Below the pieces are notes generated by a model that had not been told where the DNA came from, ran no database searches, and saw only the letters and a program-made list of their open reading frames with translations. A stretch of DNA of 9,300 nt, taken from assembly GCA_027037705.1 (NCBI GenBank), contig JALVYZ010000282.1:1-9300 (forward strand). Direction: 5' to 3'. The stretch is from a bacterium. Lineage in GTDB: Bacteria; DYJV01; JALVYZ01. Positions 1-5,713 of the stretch are shown in pieces. Position 1 is the stretch's first letter, and every line of letters starts with the position of its first letter. The translations under genes were made by a program, and so were the position numbers.

Positions 1-704
1 TTGGATTTCAATCATGGGAATATTTTCAAAAATATTTAAAAGAGTTAAAACCTGATGTTGAATTTTTTACTAAAGATAAAGTAGCTTTCCCTCCATTTAA
101 GACAACAGATTTTAGCCCATATATTACAAAAATTATGGAAGAAAAACCTGATGGAGTATTTATTTCTCTATGGGGAGGAAATTTAGTTAATTTTATTAAA
201 CAGGGACTTGATATGGGATTTTTTAATGGAAATTATAAAATATTAATGAGTTTAGGTGGTGCTGTTGAAGTTCTTGAAGCAATTAGCAAGTTGAATAAAA
301 AATTGCCTGAAAATATATGGGTAGGTACAAGATATTGGTTTTTAGCTAATAAATCAAAAGTTAATCAGGAATTTGTAAAAGCATTTTACAAAAAATATCA
401 TTCATATCCATCTTACAATGCTCATGGTGCTTATAGTGCAGTTTATGTTTATAAAAAAGCTGTTGAAAAAGCAAAATCATTTAATAAAGAGAAAGTTGTT
501 GATGCTTTAGAGGGTCTTGAAATAGAACTTCCAGTTGGTAAAATAAAAATTAGACCTGAAGACCATCAAGCTATAACTGATGCATGCTGGGGTAAAATTC
601 ATTATACTGATAAATATCCAATACCAATTTTACAACCATTTAAAATTTTCAAAGGTAAAGATGTAACAAGACCTGTAAGTCAAACAGAATGTAAGATGAA
701 ATAA
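1..704 (+). CDS. Branched-chain amino acid-type ABC transporter substrate-binding protein, 3' part (5' end outside window)
   Basis: The reading frame is already open at base 3 and continues without a stop to the TAA at 702-704, giving 233 visible codons. The gene therefore begins before the window, and the internal ATG at 135 is not its start. The visible part looks like the second half of a type I periplasmic binding protein (Leu/Ile/Val-binding, amide or urea family): FSPYITKIMEEKPDGVFIS is the usual segment where the second lobe begins, and IRPEDHQAI near the C-terminus is typical of these receptors. Full-length members have roughly 370-420 residues, so about 60% is present. The signal peptide is not visible. 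The mature protein would bind its ligand in the periplasm and deliver it to the LivH/LivM permease encoded just downstream. The ligand cannot be read from sequence; branched-chain amino acids are the default, with amides, urea or other amino acids possible. Confidence 0.9.
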   Translation, partial: GFQSWEYFQKYLKELKPDVEFFTKDKVAFPPFKTTDFSPYITKIMEEKPDGVFISLWGGNLVNFIKQGLDMGFFNGNYKILMSLGGAVEVLEAISKLNKKLPENIWVGTRYWFLANKSKVNQEFVKAFYKKYHSYPSYNAHGAYSAVYVYKKAVEKAKSFNKEKVVDALEGLEIELPVGKIKIRPEDHQAITDACWGKIHYTDKYPIPILQPFKIFKGKDVTRPVSQTECKMK

Positions 705-719
705 TTTGAATCAAAGGTG

Positions 720-766
720 GAAGGCGTCAGCCGAGCACCTAAAACTTTAAGTGCTCGGGATTCTGG
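720..766 (+). repeat. Dispersed hairpin repeat, copy 1 (GAAGGCGTCAG box plus stem-loop)
   Basis: GAAGGCGTCAG at 720-730 is followed directly by a perfect 8-bp stem: CCGAGCAC at 731-738 pairs with GTGCTCGG at 751-758 across a 12-nt AT-rich loop. The same box and a related stem-loop recur at 4869-4919. No U-run follows the stem, so it is not a standard intrinsic terminator. Its place between the binding-protein gene and livH suggests an mRNA processing or stabilising structure that would let the binding protein be made in excess over the membrane parts. That role is inference. Confidence 0.75.
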
Positions 767-800
767 AGTTATTATGAATAGTTGAGCTATTGGTGCTGGG

Positions 801-894
801 TTATGGTTAATAAATGGTTAGTTTTAGATTAGTGAAAGTTAGTTAATGTTAGTGAAAAATTAAAAACCAATACCAACACTAACACTAACACTTA
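801..894 (+). repeat. Phased TTAGT/TTAAT motifs and inverted repeat ahead of livH
   Basis: TTA-type hexamers begin at 807, 818, 829, 839 and 849, so they are spaced 10-11 bp. They are followed by three hexamers in the complementary sense: CACTAA at 877-882, CACTAA at 883-888 and CACTTA at 889-894. Positions 843-854 and 877-888 match as inverted repeats at 11 of 12 positions around a 22-nt A-rich loop, so the transcript could form a hairpin ending a few bases before the livH Shine-Dalgarno. A role in translation or transcript processing is inferred. The block could equally be simple-sequence drift. Confidence 0.6.
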
Positions 895-904
895 GAGGTA
901 AAAA

Positions 905-1768
905 GTGGAAGGGTTTGTACTTAATCTTTTAAATGGTTTAAGCTGGGGAATGTTACTGTTTTTGATATCAGTAGGATTGACTACAGTATTTGGAGTCATG
1001 GGCATACTTAATTTTGCCCATGGCTCTTTTTATATGTTAGGAGCTTACTTTTGTCTTGAAATAATGAAATATTTTAATTCTTTTTGGATAGGTTTGATTG
1101 TTGCTCCTTTATTTGTTGCTATTTTAGGATTTATTATTGAAAAAACATTATTGAATAAAATATATGCAAGAGATGTAATATTCCAGCTTTTATTAACTTT
1201 TGCAATACTACTTATTTTAGATGATTCAGTTAGATTTATTTGGGGGCCAGGATATCATGTTATAAACCCACCAGATATTCTTTCTGGTTCAGTTAAAGTA
1301 TTCACTCATTCATATCCTGTATACAGATTTTTCTTAATTATTTTAGGTCCTGTTGTGGCAGTTATCTTGTGGGGATTTTTCCACTTTACAAAAGCTGGAA
1401 AAATAATTAGAGCTGTTGCTTCTGATAGAGAAATGGCTGAAGGAGTAGGTTTAAATGCTCCATTAGTGTTTAGTCTTGTTTTTGCTTTTGGATGTTGGCT
1501 TGCAGGTTTGGGAGGTGCATTAGCAAGTCCTATTGAGAGTGTTGCTCCATCTATGGGAGAAAAAATTATTATTGAAAGTTTTATAGTTGTTGTCATTGGT
1601 GGAATGGGTAGCTTTCCAGGAGCATTTATTGGAGCTTTAATATTAGGACTTGTTGAATCATTTGGAACAAATTTAATTGGTGAAATTCAAATGGCTATAC
1701 CTTATCTTGTTTTAGCAATCATTTTACTTGTAAAACCTACAGGTTTATTCGGAAAGAAAATAGCATGA
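905..1768 (+). CDS. livH: Branched-chain amino acid ABC transporter permease LivH
   Basis: Inner-membrane permease of the Liv system that, with LivM, forms the channel passing the ligand from the binding protein into the cytoplasm. The product has 287 residues, close to the usual 290-310, and is almost entirely hydrophobic. Family marks are NFAHGSFYMLGAY starting at residue 36, the cytoplasmic coupling loop RAVASDREMAEGVGLN that contacts the ATPase, GGMGSFPGAFIGALILG, and the C-terminal KPTGLFGK. The start is a GTG at 905, supported by AGAGGT at 894-899 with 5-nt spacing and by the N-terminus VEGFVLNLLNGLSWG, which matches the family. The end overlaps livM by 4 bp (ATGA). It is separated from the binding-protein gene by 200 bp of repeat-rich DNA, unlike the tight spacing further down. 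Confidence 0.95.
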   Translation: MEGFVLNLLNGLSWGMLLFLISVGLTTVFGVMGILNFAHGSFYMLGAYFCLEIMKYFNSFWIGLIVAPLFVAILGFIIEKTLLNKIYARDVIFQLLLTFAILLILDDSVRFIWGPGYHVINPPDILSGSVKVFTHSYPVYRFFLIILGPVVAVILWGFFHFTKAGKIIRAVASDREMAEGVGLNAPLVFSLVFAFGCWLAGLGGALASPIESVAPSMGEKIIIESFIVVVIGGMGSFPGAFIGALILGLVESFGTNLIGEIQMAIPYLVLAIILLVKPTGLFGKKIA

Positions 1769-2712
1769 AAAAAGTTTTTATATTTTTATTAATTCTATTT
1801 TTTCTTTTTTTGCCTAAGATTTCTTCTGAATACTGGACTTTTATAGCTATTGAAGTTTTAATTATGGGTTTTTTTGCTATGAGTTTTAATCTTTTAATGG
1901 GATATTCAGGTTTATTATCATTTGGTCATGCAGGGTTTTTTGGCGTTGGAGCTTATACAACAGCTATTTTACTTCAACATGGGTTTAATTCTTTATTCTT
2001 AATTTTATTAATTGCAATTATAGTATCTTTAATTTGTTCAGTTGTTATTGGATACCTTTCAGTGAGGCAGGATGAGATATATTTTGCAATGATTACTCTT
2101 GGTTTTGGAATGATGTTATACACAATAGCTCATAACTGGACAGATTTTACTGGAGGTTCAGATGGACTTCCATTAATGAATGAGCCTATACTCAATTTAT
2201 TTGGGAAGAAAATATCTTTAATTTCACCAGAAAATTTATATTTTTTTACTTTTGTGATTGTTTTTATTGGAATTTTGATTTTATGGAAAATAATAAATTC
2301 TCCATTTGGATTAATTTTAAAAGGGATGAGAGAGAATAAAAATAGATTGAATTTTTCAGGTGGAAATATCTCTTCTATAAGATTATTTGCATTTACCATT
2401 TCAGGGACTTTATCTGGAGTGGCTGGGTTTTTATTCTGTCTTTTCAGTAGCATGGCAACACCAGATTTTTTACATTGGAGTTTTTCAGCAAAACCTGTAA
2501 TTATGTCAATTTTAGGTGGAGCTTGGAATTTTTATGGACCAATGGTTGGTGCTGCTATATTTTTTGCATTGGAGCAGTTTATAAAAATGTATACAGATAA
2601 CTGGATGATTTTTTTAGGAATTTTATTAATTCCAATTACAATTTTATTCCCAAAAGGAGTGCTTGGAACAATTTATGACTACGCAAAAAAAAGATACAAT
2701 TCTAAAAGTTGA
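1765..2712 (+). CDS. livM: Branched-chain amino acid ABC transporter permease LivM
   Basis: Second inner-membrane permease of the Liv system. The product has 315 residues, a normal length for the short form of LivM. The first hydrophobic segment (about residues 4-17) is followed by the family signature GYSGLLSFGHAGFFGVGAY at residues 46-64. The coupling loop is GMRENKNRLNFSGGNISSIR, where other members have a RENE-type loop. ILGGAWNFYGPMVGAA lies near the C-terminus. Its ATG overlaps the livH stop (ATGA at 1765-1768), so translational coupling is likely; a weak purine stretch, GGAAAG, lies at 1751-1756. The 3' end runs into livG by about 38 bp. Confidence 0.95.
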   Translation: MKKVFIFLLILFFLFLPKISSEYWTFIAIEVLIMGFFAMSFNLLMGYSGLLSFGHAGFFGVGAYTTAILLQHGFNSLFLILLIAIIVSLICSVVIGYLSVRQDEIYFAMITLGFGMMLYTIAHNWTDFTGGSDGLPLMNEPILNLFGKKISLISPENLYFFTFVIVFIGILILWKIINSPFGLILKGMRENKNRLNFSGGNISSIRLFAFTISGTLSGVAGFLFCLFSSMATPDFLHWSFSAKPVIMSILGGAWNFYGPMVGAAIFFALEQFIKMYTDNWMIFLGILLIPITILFPKGVLGTIYDYAKKRYNSKS

Positions 2713-3442
2713 TAATATTCATCATTCTTATGGTAAGTTTAAAGTATTAAATGGAATTTCTCTTGAAGTTAAAAGAGGTGGGATAACAGCTTTAATTGGG
2801 CCAAACGGTGCAGGAAAAACCACATTTTACAATGTTATCTCAGGGAAATTTCCACCAACAAGAGGGAAAATTTATTTTAATAATATTGATATTACAGGAT
2901 TTCCGCCTCATAAAATAGTTAAGTTAAAGCTGCTTCGTTCGTTTCAAATAACCAATATTTTTCCAGAGTTGACTGTTGAAGAAAATATTTTAATCCCACT
3001 TATTTTAAAAAGAGGAAAATGTTATTCTTTTTTTAAAGATTTAAAAAAATATAAAGAATTTTATATTGAAGCAGAGAATATTATGAATAATTTAGGCCTG
3101 ATTGAATTTAAAAATAGAACTGTCAGTGAATTAGCTTATGGTGATAAAAGACTTGTTGAAATTGGGATCACATTTGCAAGTGATCCTGAAATGATTTTAC
3201 TTGATGAGCCAACAGCAGGGATGAATCCTGCTGAAACTGAAAGAACTGTAAATTTAATTAAAGACTTATCTGAAAAATCAAATGTAACATTTTTTATAAC
3301 TGAACATGATATGAATGTTGTTTTTTCTGTTTCAGAATATATTTTTGTTTTACATCAGGGAAGTTTATTAGCTCAGGGGACTCCAGAAGAGATTAAGAAT
3401 AATCAAGAAGTTAAAGAGGCTTATCTGGGAGGCTCTGTTTAG
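2675..3442 (+). CDS. livG: Branched-chain amino acid ABC transporter ATP-binding protein LivG
   Basis: Cytoplasmic ATPase that powers the Liv transporter as a heterodimer with LivF. Using the ATG at 2675 the product is 255 residues, matching the family. Visible motifs are Walker A GPNGAGKTT (residues 42-50), Q-loop Gln91 in SFQITNIFPELTVEEN, signature LAYGD (153-157), Walker B MILLDEP (173-179), D-loop AGMN, and switch His211 in ITEHD. The LAYG form of the signature is normal for LivG, whereas the following DKRLVEIG departs from the common QQRRLEIA. An upstream in-frame TTG at 2663 is a possible start, but GGAGT at 2656-2660 is only 2 nt from it, too close. The ATG has no strong Shine-Dalgarno either (GGAA at 2665-2668). 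Either start lies within livM, so coupling is likely. Confidence 0.94.
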   Translation: MTTQKKDTILKVDNIHHSYGKFKVLNGISLEVKRGGITALIGPNGAGKTTFYNVISGKFPPTRGKIYFNNIDITGFPPHKIVKLKLLRSFQITNIFPELTVEENILIPLILKRGKCYSFFKDLKKYKEFYIEAENIMNNLGLIEFKNRTVSELAYGDKRLVEIGITFASDPEMILLDEPTAGMNPAETERTVNLIKDLSEKSNVTFFITEHDMNVVFSVSEYIFVLHQGSLLAQGTPEEIKNNQEVKEAYLGGSV

Positions 3443-4141
3443 ATGTTAAAAGTTGAAGATATTCATGTTTACATTGGAGATAGTTATATTATTCAGGGGA
3501 TTTCACTTGAAGTTAAAAAAGGAGAAATAGTTGCTTTACTTGGTAGAAATGGTGCTGGAAAAACAACAACATTTAAAAGTATTATTGGATATCTGCCACC
3601 AAAAAAAGGAAATATTTTTTTTGAAAATGTAAATATTACAAAAAATAAAGTATTTCAAAATGTTAGATTGGGAATAGGTTATGTCCCAGAAGATAGAAGG
3701 CTATTTCCTGATTTAACAGTAAGAGAAAATTTTGAAGTCTCTTTCTTACCGCCACACGAAGGAATTGAGCCATGGACAATAGATAGAATTTTTTCAGAGA
3801 TTCCAATTGTTGAAAAATTACAAAATAAAAAAGGTGGAGAATTAAGTGGTGGCGAGCAGCAAATTGTTGCAATAGCAAGAGCTTTATGTTGTAATCCAAA
3901 ATTACTATTATTAGATGAGCCTTGTGAAGGACTCGCTCCGGTGATAGTGGAAGAACTTGGTGAAATTATTTTAAAATTAAAACAACACATCCCAATTTTG
4001 ATGTCTGAACAGAATGCTCATTTTGCTCTAAAAATTTCAGATAGAGGATATGTTATTGATAAAGGGAAAATTAAGTTTTCTGGCTCAGCAAATCAACTTA
4101 AAGAGAATAAAGAAATTCAGGAAAGATATTTAGCTGTTTAA
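3443..4141 (+). CDS. livF: Branched-chain amino acid ABC transporter ATP-binding protein LivF
   Basis: Second ATPase of the Liv transporter. The product has 232 residues, the usual LivF size. Motifs are Walker A GRNGAGKTT (34-42), the LivF-typical GIGYVPEDRRLFPDLTVREN (77-96), signature LSGGEQQ (134-140), Walker B LLLLDEP (154-160) followed by CEGLAP, and SEQNAHFAL where most ABC ATPases have the switch histidine. EQN at this place is the norm for LivF. The ATG directly follows the livG stop (TAG at 3440-3442) with no gap, and GGGAGG at 3427-3432 inside livG gives a good Shine-Dalgarno with 10-nt spacing. It is the last gene of the operon. The 84-bp gap to bioD shows no clear terminator. Confidence 0.95.
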   Translation: MLKVEDIHVYIGDSYIIQGISLEVKKGEIVALLGRNGAGKTTTFKSIIGYLPPKKGNIFFENVNITKNKVFQNVRLGIGYVPEDRRLFPDLTVRENFEVSFLPPHEGIEPWTIDRIFSEIPIVEKLQNKKGGELSGGEQQIVAIARALCCNPKLLLLDEPCEGLAPVIVEELGEIILKLKQHIPILMSEQNAHFALKISDRGYVIDKGKIKFSGSANQLKENKEIQERYLAV

Positions 4142-4189
4142 TATAATCCTGTCCTTCTAAAGAACCATTATTTTACCAAATTATATTTA

Positions 4190-4217
4190 TTGACTCTGCT
4201 ATTTTTTATGTTATAAA
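4190..4217 (+). promoter_or_regulatory. Candidate sigma70-type promoter of bioD with near-leaderless start
   Basis: TTGACT at 4190-4195 and TATAAA at 4212-4217 are separated by 16 bp. The -10 ends 8 nt before the bioD ATG at 4226, so transcription would start at about 4224-4226. No Shine-Dalgarno precedes the ATG, which agrees with a leaderless or near-leaderless mRNA. It also separates bioD transcription from the liv operon. Confidence 0.6.
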
Positions 4218-4225
4218 TATTTTCT

Positions 4226-4858
4226 ATGAAAAGATTCTTTGTTGCAGGAACAGATACTGAGGTTGGTAAAACTTATGTTACATGTTTAATCTGTGAGTAC
4301 TTTAAAAATAAAGGTTACAAAGTAGGAGCTTTAAAACCAGTTGAGTCAGGTGTTAAATATTTAGAAAATCCAGATTATAAAAGAATTGCAAAAGCAAGTG
4401 GTGATAAAGAAAAGCCTATCTATACATTAACTGAACCTCTTGCCCCATATATTGCAGCTAAAATTGATAATGTAAAAATTGATAAAAGGAAAATTATTGA
4501 TTTTTATAAAATGAATACATCAAAAGAAAATTATGATTACTATTTTATTGAGGGAGCAGGTGGATTATTTGTCCCATTAACAGAAAATTTACTCTATATT
4601 GATTTAATAAAAGAATTTAACTGTGAAGTAATTTTAGTTGCAAGGACAAATCTTGGGACTGTTAATCATACTCTTTTGTCAATTGAGGCATTAGAAAAAA
4701 GATCAATTCCAATAAAAGGAATAATTTTAAATGAAGTTTTTGAAACAGATAAAAAAATGATTGAAGAGAATAAAAATATGATTGAAAAATTTTCTGGGTT
4801 TAAAGTCTTAACTGTTATAAGAAAAAATCAGGAAAAAATTTTTCATATTGAGTTATAA
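4226..4858 (+). CDS. bioD: Dethiobiotin synthetase BioD
   Basis: Cytoplasmic enzyme of biotin synthesis. It closes the ureido ring of 7,8-diaminopelargonate using CO2 and ATP to give dethiobiotin. The product has 210 residues, slightly shorter than the usual 220-230. Motifs are P-loop GTDTEVGKT (8-16), KPVESG with the conserved Lys37 and Ser41 (37-42), Asp50, EGAGG (109-113), the ARTNLGTVNHTLL segment (139-151), and Asn169 in ILNEVF, the expected nucleotide-base contact. The C-terminal loop normally reads like GxIP but here reads LTVIRKN, so the usual proline is absent and the tail is short. This may slightly alter base binding, and other NTPs are accepted by some BioDs. No other bio genes are in the window, so this is an orphan copy here. 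Its own promoter lies immediately upstream. Confidence 0.93.
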   Translation: MKRFFVAGTDTEVGKTYVTCLICEYFKNKGYKVGALKPVESGVKYLENPDYKRIAKASGDKEKPIYTLTEPLAPYIAAKIDNVKIDKRKIIDFYKMNTSKENYDYYFIEGAGGLFVPLTENLLYIDLIKEFNCEVILVARTNLGTVNHTLLSIEALEKRSIPIKGIILNEVFETDKKMIEENKNMIEKFSGFKVLTVIRKNQEKIFHIEL

Positions 4859-4868
4859 TTATTAGGCT

Positions 4869-4919
4869 GAAGGCGTCAGGCAAGCATCAAAAAAATATTA
4901 GGTGCTCTGGGAGTCGGGA
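4869..4919 (+). repeat. Dispersed hairpin repeat, copy 2 (GAAGGCGTCAG box plus degraded stem-loop)
   Basis: GAAGGCGTCAG at 4869-4879 is identical to 720-730. It is followed by AGCATC (4883-4888), which can pair with GGTGCT (4901-4906) through one G-U wobble, again around a 12-nt AT-rich loop. The 3' flank reads GTGCTCTGGGAGTCGGG, against GTGCTCGGGATTCTGG in copy 1. The shared box, loop length and flanks show that the two are diverged copies of one element. This copy begins 10 bp after the bioD stop and has no U-run. Confidence 0.7.
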
Positions 4920-4927
4920 AATGTTCA

Positions 4928-4961
4928 ATGAAAAATGAATAATTAAAAATGAAAAATTATT
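4928..4961 (+). repeat. AT-rich direct and inverted short repeats
   Basis: ATGAAAAAT occurs at 4928-4936 and again at 4949-4957. AATAATT at 4938-4944 is an inverted repeat of AATTATT at 4955-4961. This links the hairpin repeat to the 10-bp array that follows. No function can be assigned. Confidence 0.45.
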
Positions 4962-4970
4962 ACGACAACA

Positions 4971-5030
4971 AATAACTACTAATAACAATGAATAACAATA
5001 AATTACTATTAATTACAACAAATAACGATT
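4971..5030 (+). repeat. Six degenerate 10-bp tandem units, AAT(A/T)AC plus 4 variable bases
   Basis: Six consecutive units in exact 10-bp register begin at 4971, 4981, 4991, 5001, 5011 and 5021. The first six bases are AATAAC in units 1, 2, 3 and 6 and AATTAC in units 4 and 5; the last four bases vary. A constant hexamer at helical spacing could bend DNA or present protein-binding sites on one face. It may equally be a neutral minisatellite. A short open frame across this block (4988-5173) runs into the tRNA and is not a gene. Confidence 0.7.
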
Positions 5031-5040
5031 ATCATATTTT

Positions 5041-5072
5041 CGCATATACGCATCCACGCATTTACGCATGTC
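5041..5072 (+). repeat. Four 8-bp tandem units, CGCAT plus 3 variable bases
   Basis: CGCAT recurs at 5041, 5049, 5057 and 5065 in exact 8-bp register, with variable trinucleotides ATA, CCA, TTA and GTC. It lies 45 bp upstream of the tRNA. With only four units of 8 bp it is far too short and too regular for a CRISPR. Confidence 0.7.
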
Positions 5073-5094
5073 CATATTTACAAAACACGGGGCA

Positions 5095-5108
5095 CGAATC
5101 CCGAATCC
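5095..5108 (+). repeat. Direct duplication CGAATCC x2
   Basis: CGAATCC at 5095-5101 is repeated at 5102-5108, just upstream of the tRNA. GAATCCCGA at 5096-5104 is the reverse complement of TCGGGATTC at 755-763 in hairpin repeat copy 1, so this may be an inverted fragment of the same repeat family. Nine bases is weak evidence. Confidence 0.4.
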
Positions 5109-5116
5109 CAAATATA

Positions 5117-5207
5117 GGAGAGGTGGCCGAGTCTGGTTTAAGGCGCGCGACTCGAAATCGCGTGTGGAGGTAAAACTCCATCGTGGGTTCAAATCCCACC
5201 CTCTCCG
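5117..5207 (+). tRNA. tRNA-Ser, anticodon CGA (reads UCG)
   Basis: A complete class II cloverleaf can be folded by hand. The acceptor stem GGAGAGG (5117-5123) pairs perfectly with CCTCTCC (5200-5206), with discriminator G at 5207. The anticodon stem CGCGA/TCGCG (5146-5150 and 5158-5162) encloses loop CTCGAAA with anticodon CGA at 5153-5155. The long variable arm has stem TGGAG/CTCCA (5165-5169 and 5176-5180), and the T-arm is GTGGG-TTCAAAT-CCCAC (5183-5199). The long variable arm and the G discriminator mark it as serine. CCA is not encoded (TCA follows), so it must be added after transcription. An AT-rich stretch with T-runs follows, without a clear hairpin terminator. Confidence 0.96.
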
Positions 5208-5364
5208 TCATTTATTTTTTATAACTTTTTAAATTATTTAGTTTTTTTGTCGCTGTCACATTGATATGTATATTTTACCTCCATTCCCAATATATAAATG
5301 TTCTGACAACTTTTTCAAAATTTAGTATTTTTTTTATAATAGTCTGGATATGGATTAACATCCA
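5208..5364. other. Non-coding AT-rich spacer after the tRNA
   Basis: No open frame or stable hairpin is visible. It contains T-runs that could end tRNA transcription. TATAAT at 5335-5340, 24 nt before the ATG of the small broken ORF, is a possible -10, but no -35 lies at the right distance. On the minus strand GGAGGT (complement of 5277-5282) resembles a Shine-Dalgarno, but the frames behind it close at once. Confidence 0.5.
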
Positions 5365-5542
5365 ATGACAAATGAAGCTAAAATTGTAAATAAAATAGAG
5401 TCATTAGATGCAGAAATTGATGAATTTATTTTAAAAATTGCCTGAATTTAAATTATTGAAAAATTTAAGTTCTTTACCTTTAAAACAGGCTATCAAAAAA
5501 CGCATTTCAAATGGAAAATATATTGAAGAAAGATATAGTTAA
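5365..5542 (+). pseudogene. Small frameshifted ORF, unknown product
   Basis: An ATG at 5365 opens 26 codons (MTNEAKIVNKIESLDAEIDE...) and stops at the TGA at 5443-5445. In the next frame, coding-like sequence continues from 5441 (PEFKLLKNLSSLPLKQAIKK...) to the TAA at 5540-5542. Removing one base near the A-run at 5433-5440 would join the two into a protein of about 58-59 residues, charged and mostly helical in appearance. This suggests a recently broken small gene, or less likely a programmed frameshift or a sequencing error. No strong Shine-Dalgarno is seen. The size and charge would suit a toxin-antitoxin partner or small regulator, but I recognise no family. Confidence 0.45.
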
Positions 5543-5572
5543 GAAATAAAAGAATAGTTAATTCCATAAAGA

Positions 5573-5695
5573 AACCGATTAGTTAAACATCGCCGAGTAT
5601 TTTTAGAAAGAGGTGTCCATCCTAAAGGGTATTCTAAAATAAGAAGAATTACTAACAAAAAAATAGATATAAAAAGTTTGAGTTTCATAATTTAA
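5573..5695 (+). pseudogene. ORF remnant without start codon, unknown product
   Basis: The frame from 5573 to the TAA at 5693-5695 encodes about 40 basic residues, including RLVKHRRVFLERGVHPKGYS, with a protein-like rather than random composition. There is no ATG, GTG or TTG near its beginning. In the frame next to it, 5542-5583 reads RNKRIVNSIKKPIS before a stop, so one more frameshift at about 5575 could extend the remnant upstream. It may be the decayed end of the same locus as 5365-5542 or a second small gene. Confidence 0.3.
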
Positions 5696-5713
5696 ACTAA
5701 TTAACTCTACCTT

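Noticed and set aside
731-765. Intrinsic terminator after the binding-protein gene
   Set aside because: The stem is good, but the following bases (GATTCTGGAG) contain no U-run, and the operon continues.
1306-1596. Minus-strand ORF opposite livH
   Set aside because: Shadow of a strongly supported gene; composition reflects the complement of hydrophobic codons, with no start signals.
2130-2453. Minus-strand ORF opposite livM
   Set aside because: Antisense shadow of livM with no independent support.
2663-2674. TTG at 2663 as livG start
   Set aside because: The Shine-Dalgarno-like GGAGT is only 2 nt away, and the ATG at 2675 gives the family length of 255; kept only as an alternative.
3663-3990. 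Two minus-strand ORFs opposite livF
   Set aside because: They overlap each other and the well-supported ATPase gene; antisense shadows.
4971-5072. CRISPR array
   Set aside because: Units are 10 and 8 bp with no 20-40 bp repeats or unique spacers, and no cas genes are in the window.
4988-5173. 61-codon plus-strand ORF
   Set aside because: It is made of the 10-bp and 8-bp repeat arrays and ends inside the tRNA-Ser gene. No Shine-Dalgarno and no protein-like composition.
5183-5207. Integrase attachment site at the tRNA 3' end
   Set aside because: I found no second copy of the tRNA 3' end downstream in the window and no integrase gene. An outer copy beyond the window cannot be excluded.
5277-5282. 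Minus-strand GGAGGT as a Shine-Dalgarno for a small gene
   Set aside because: The frames behind it give at most about 15 codons before a stop.
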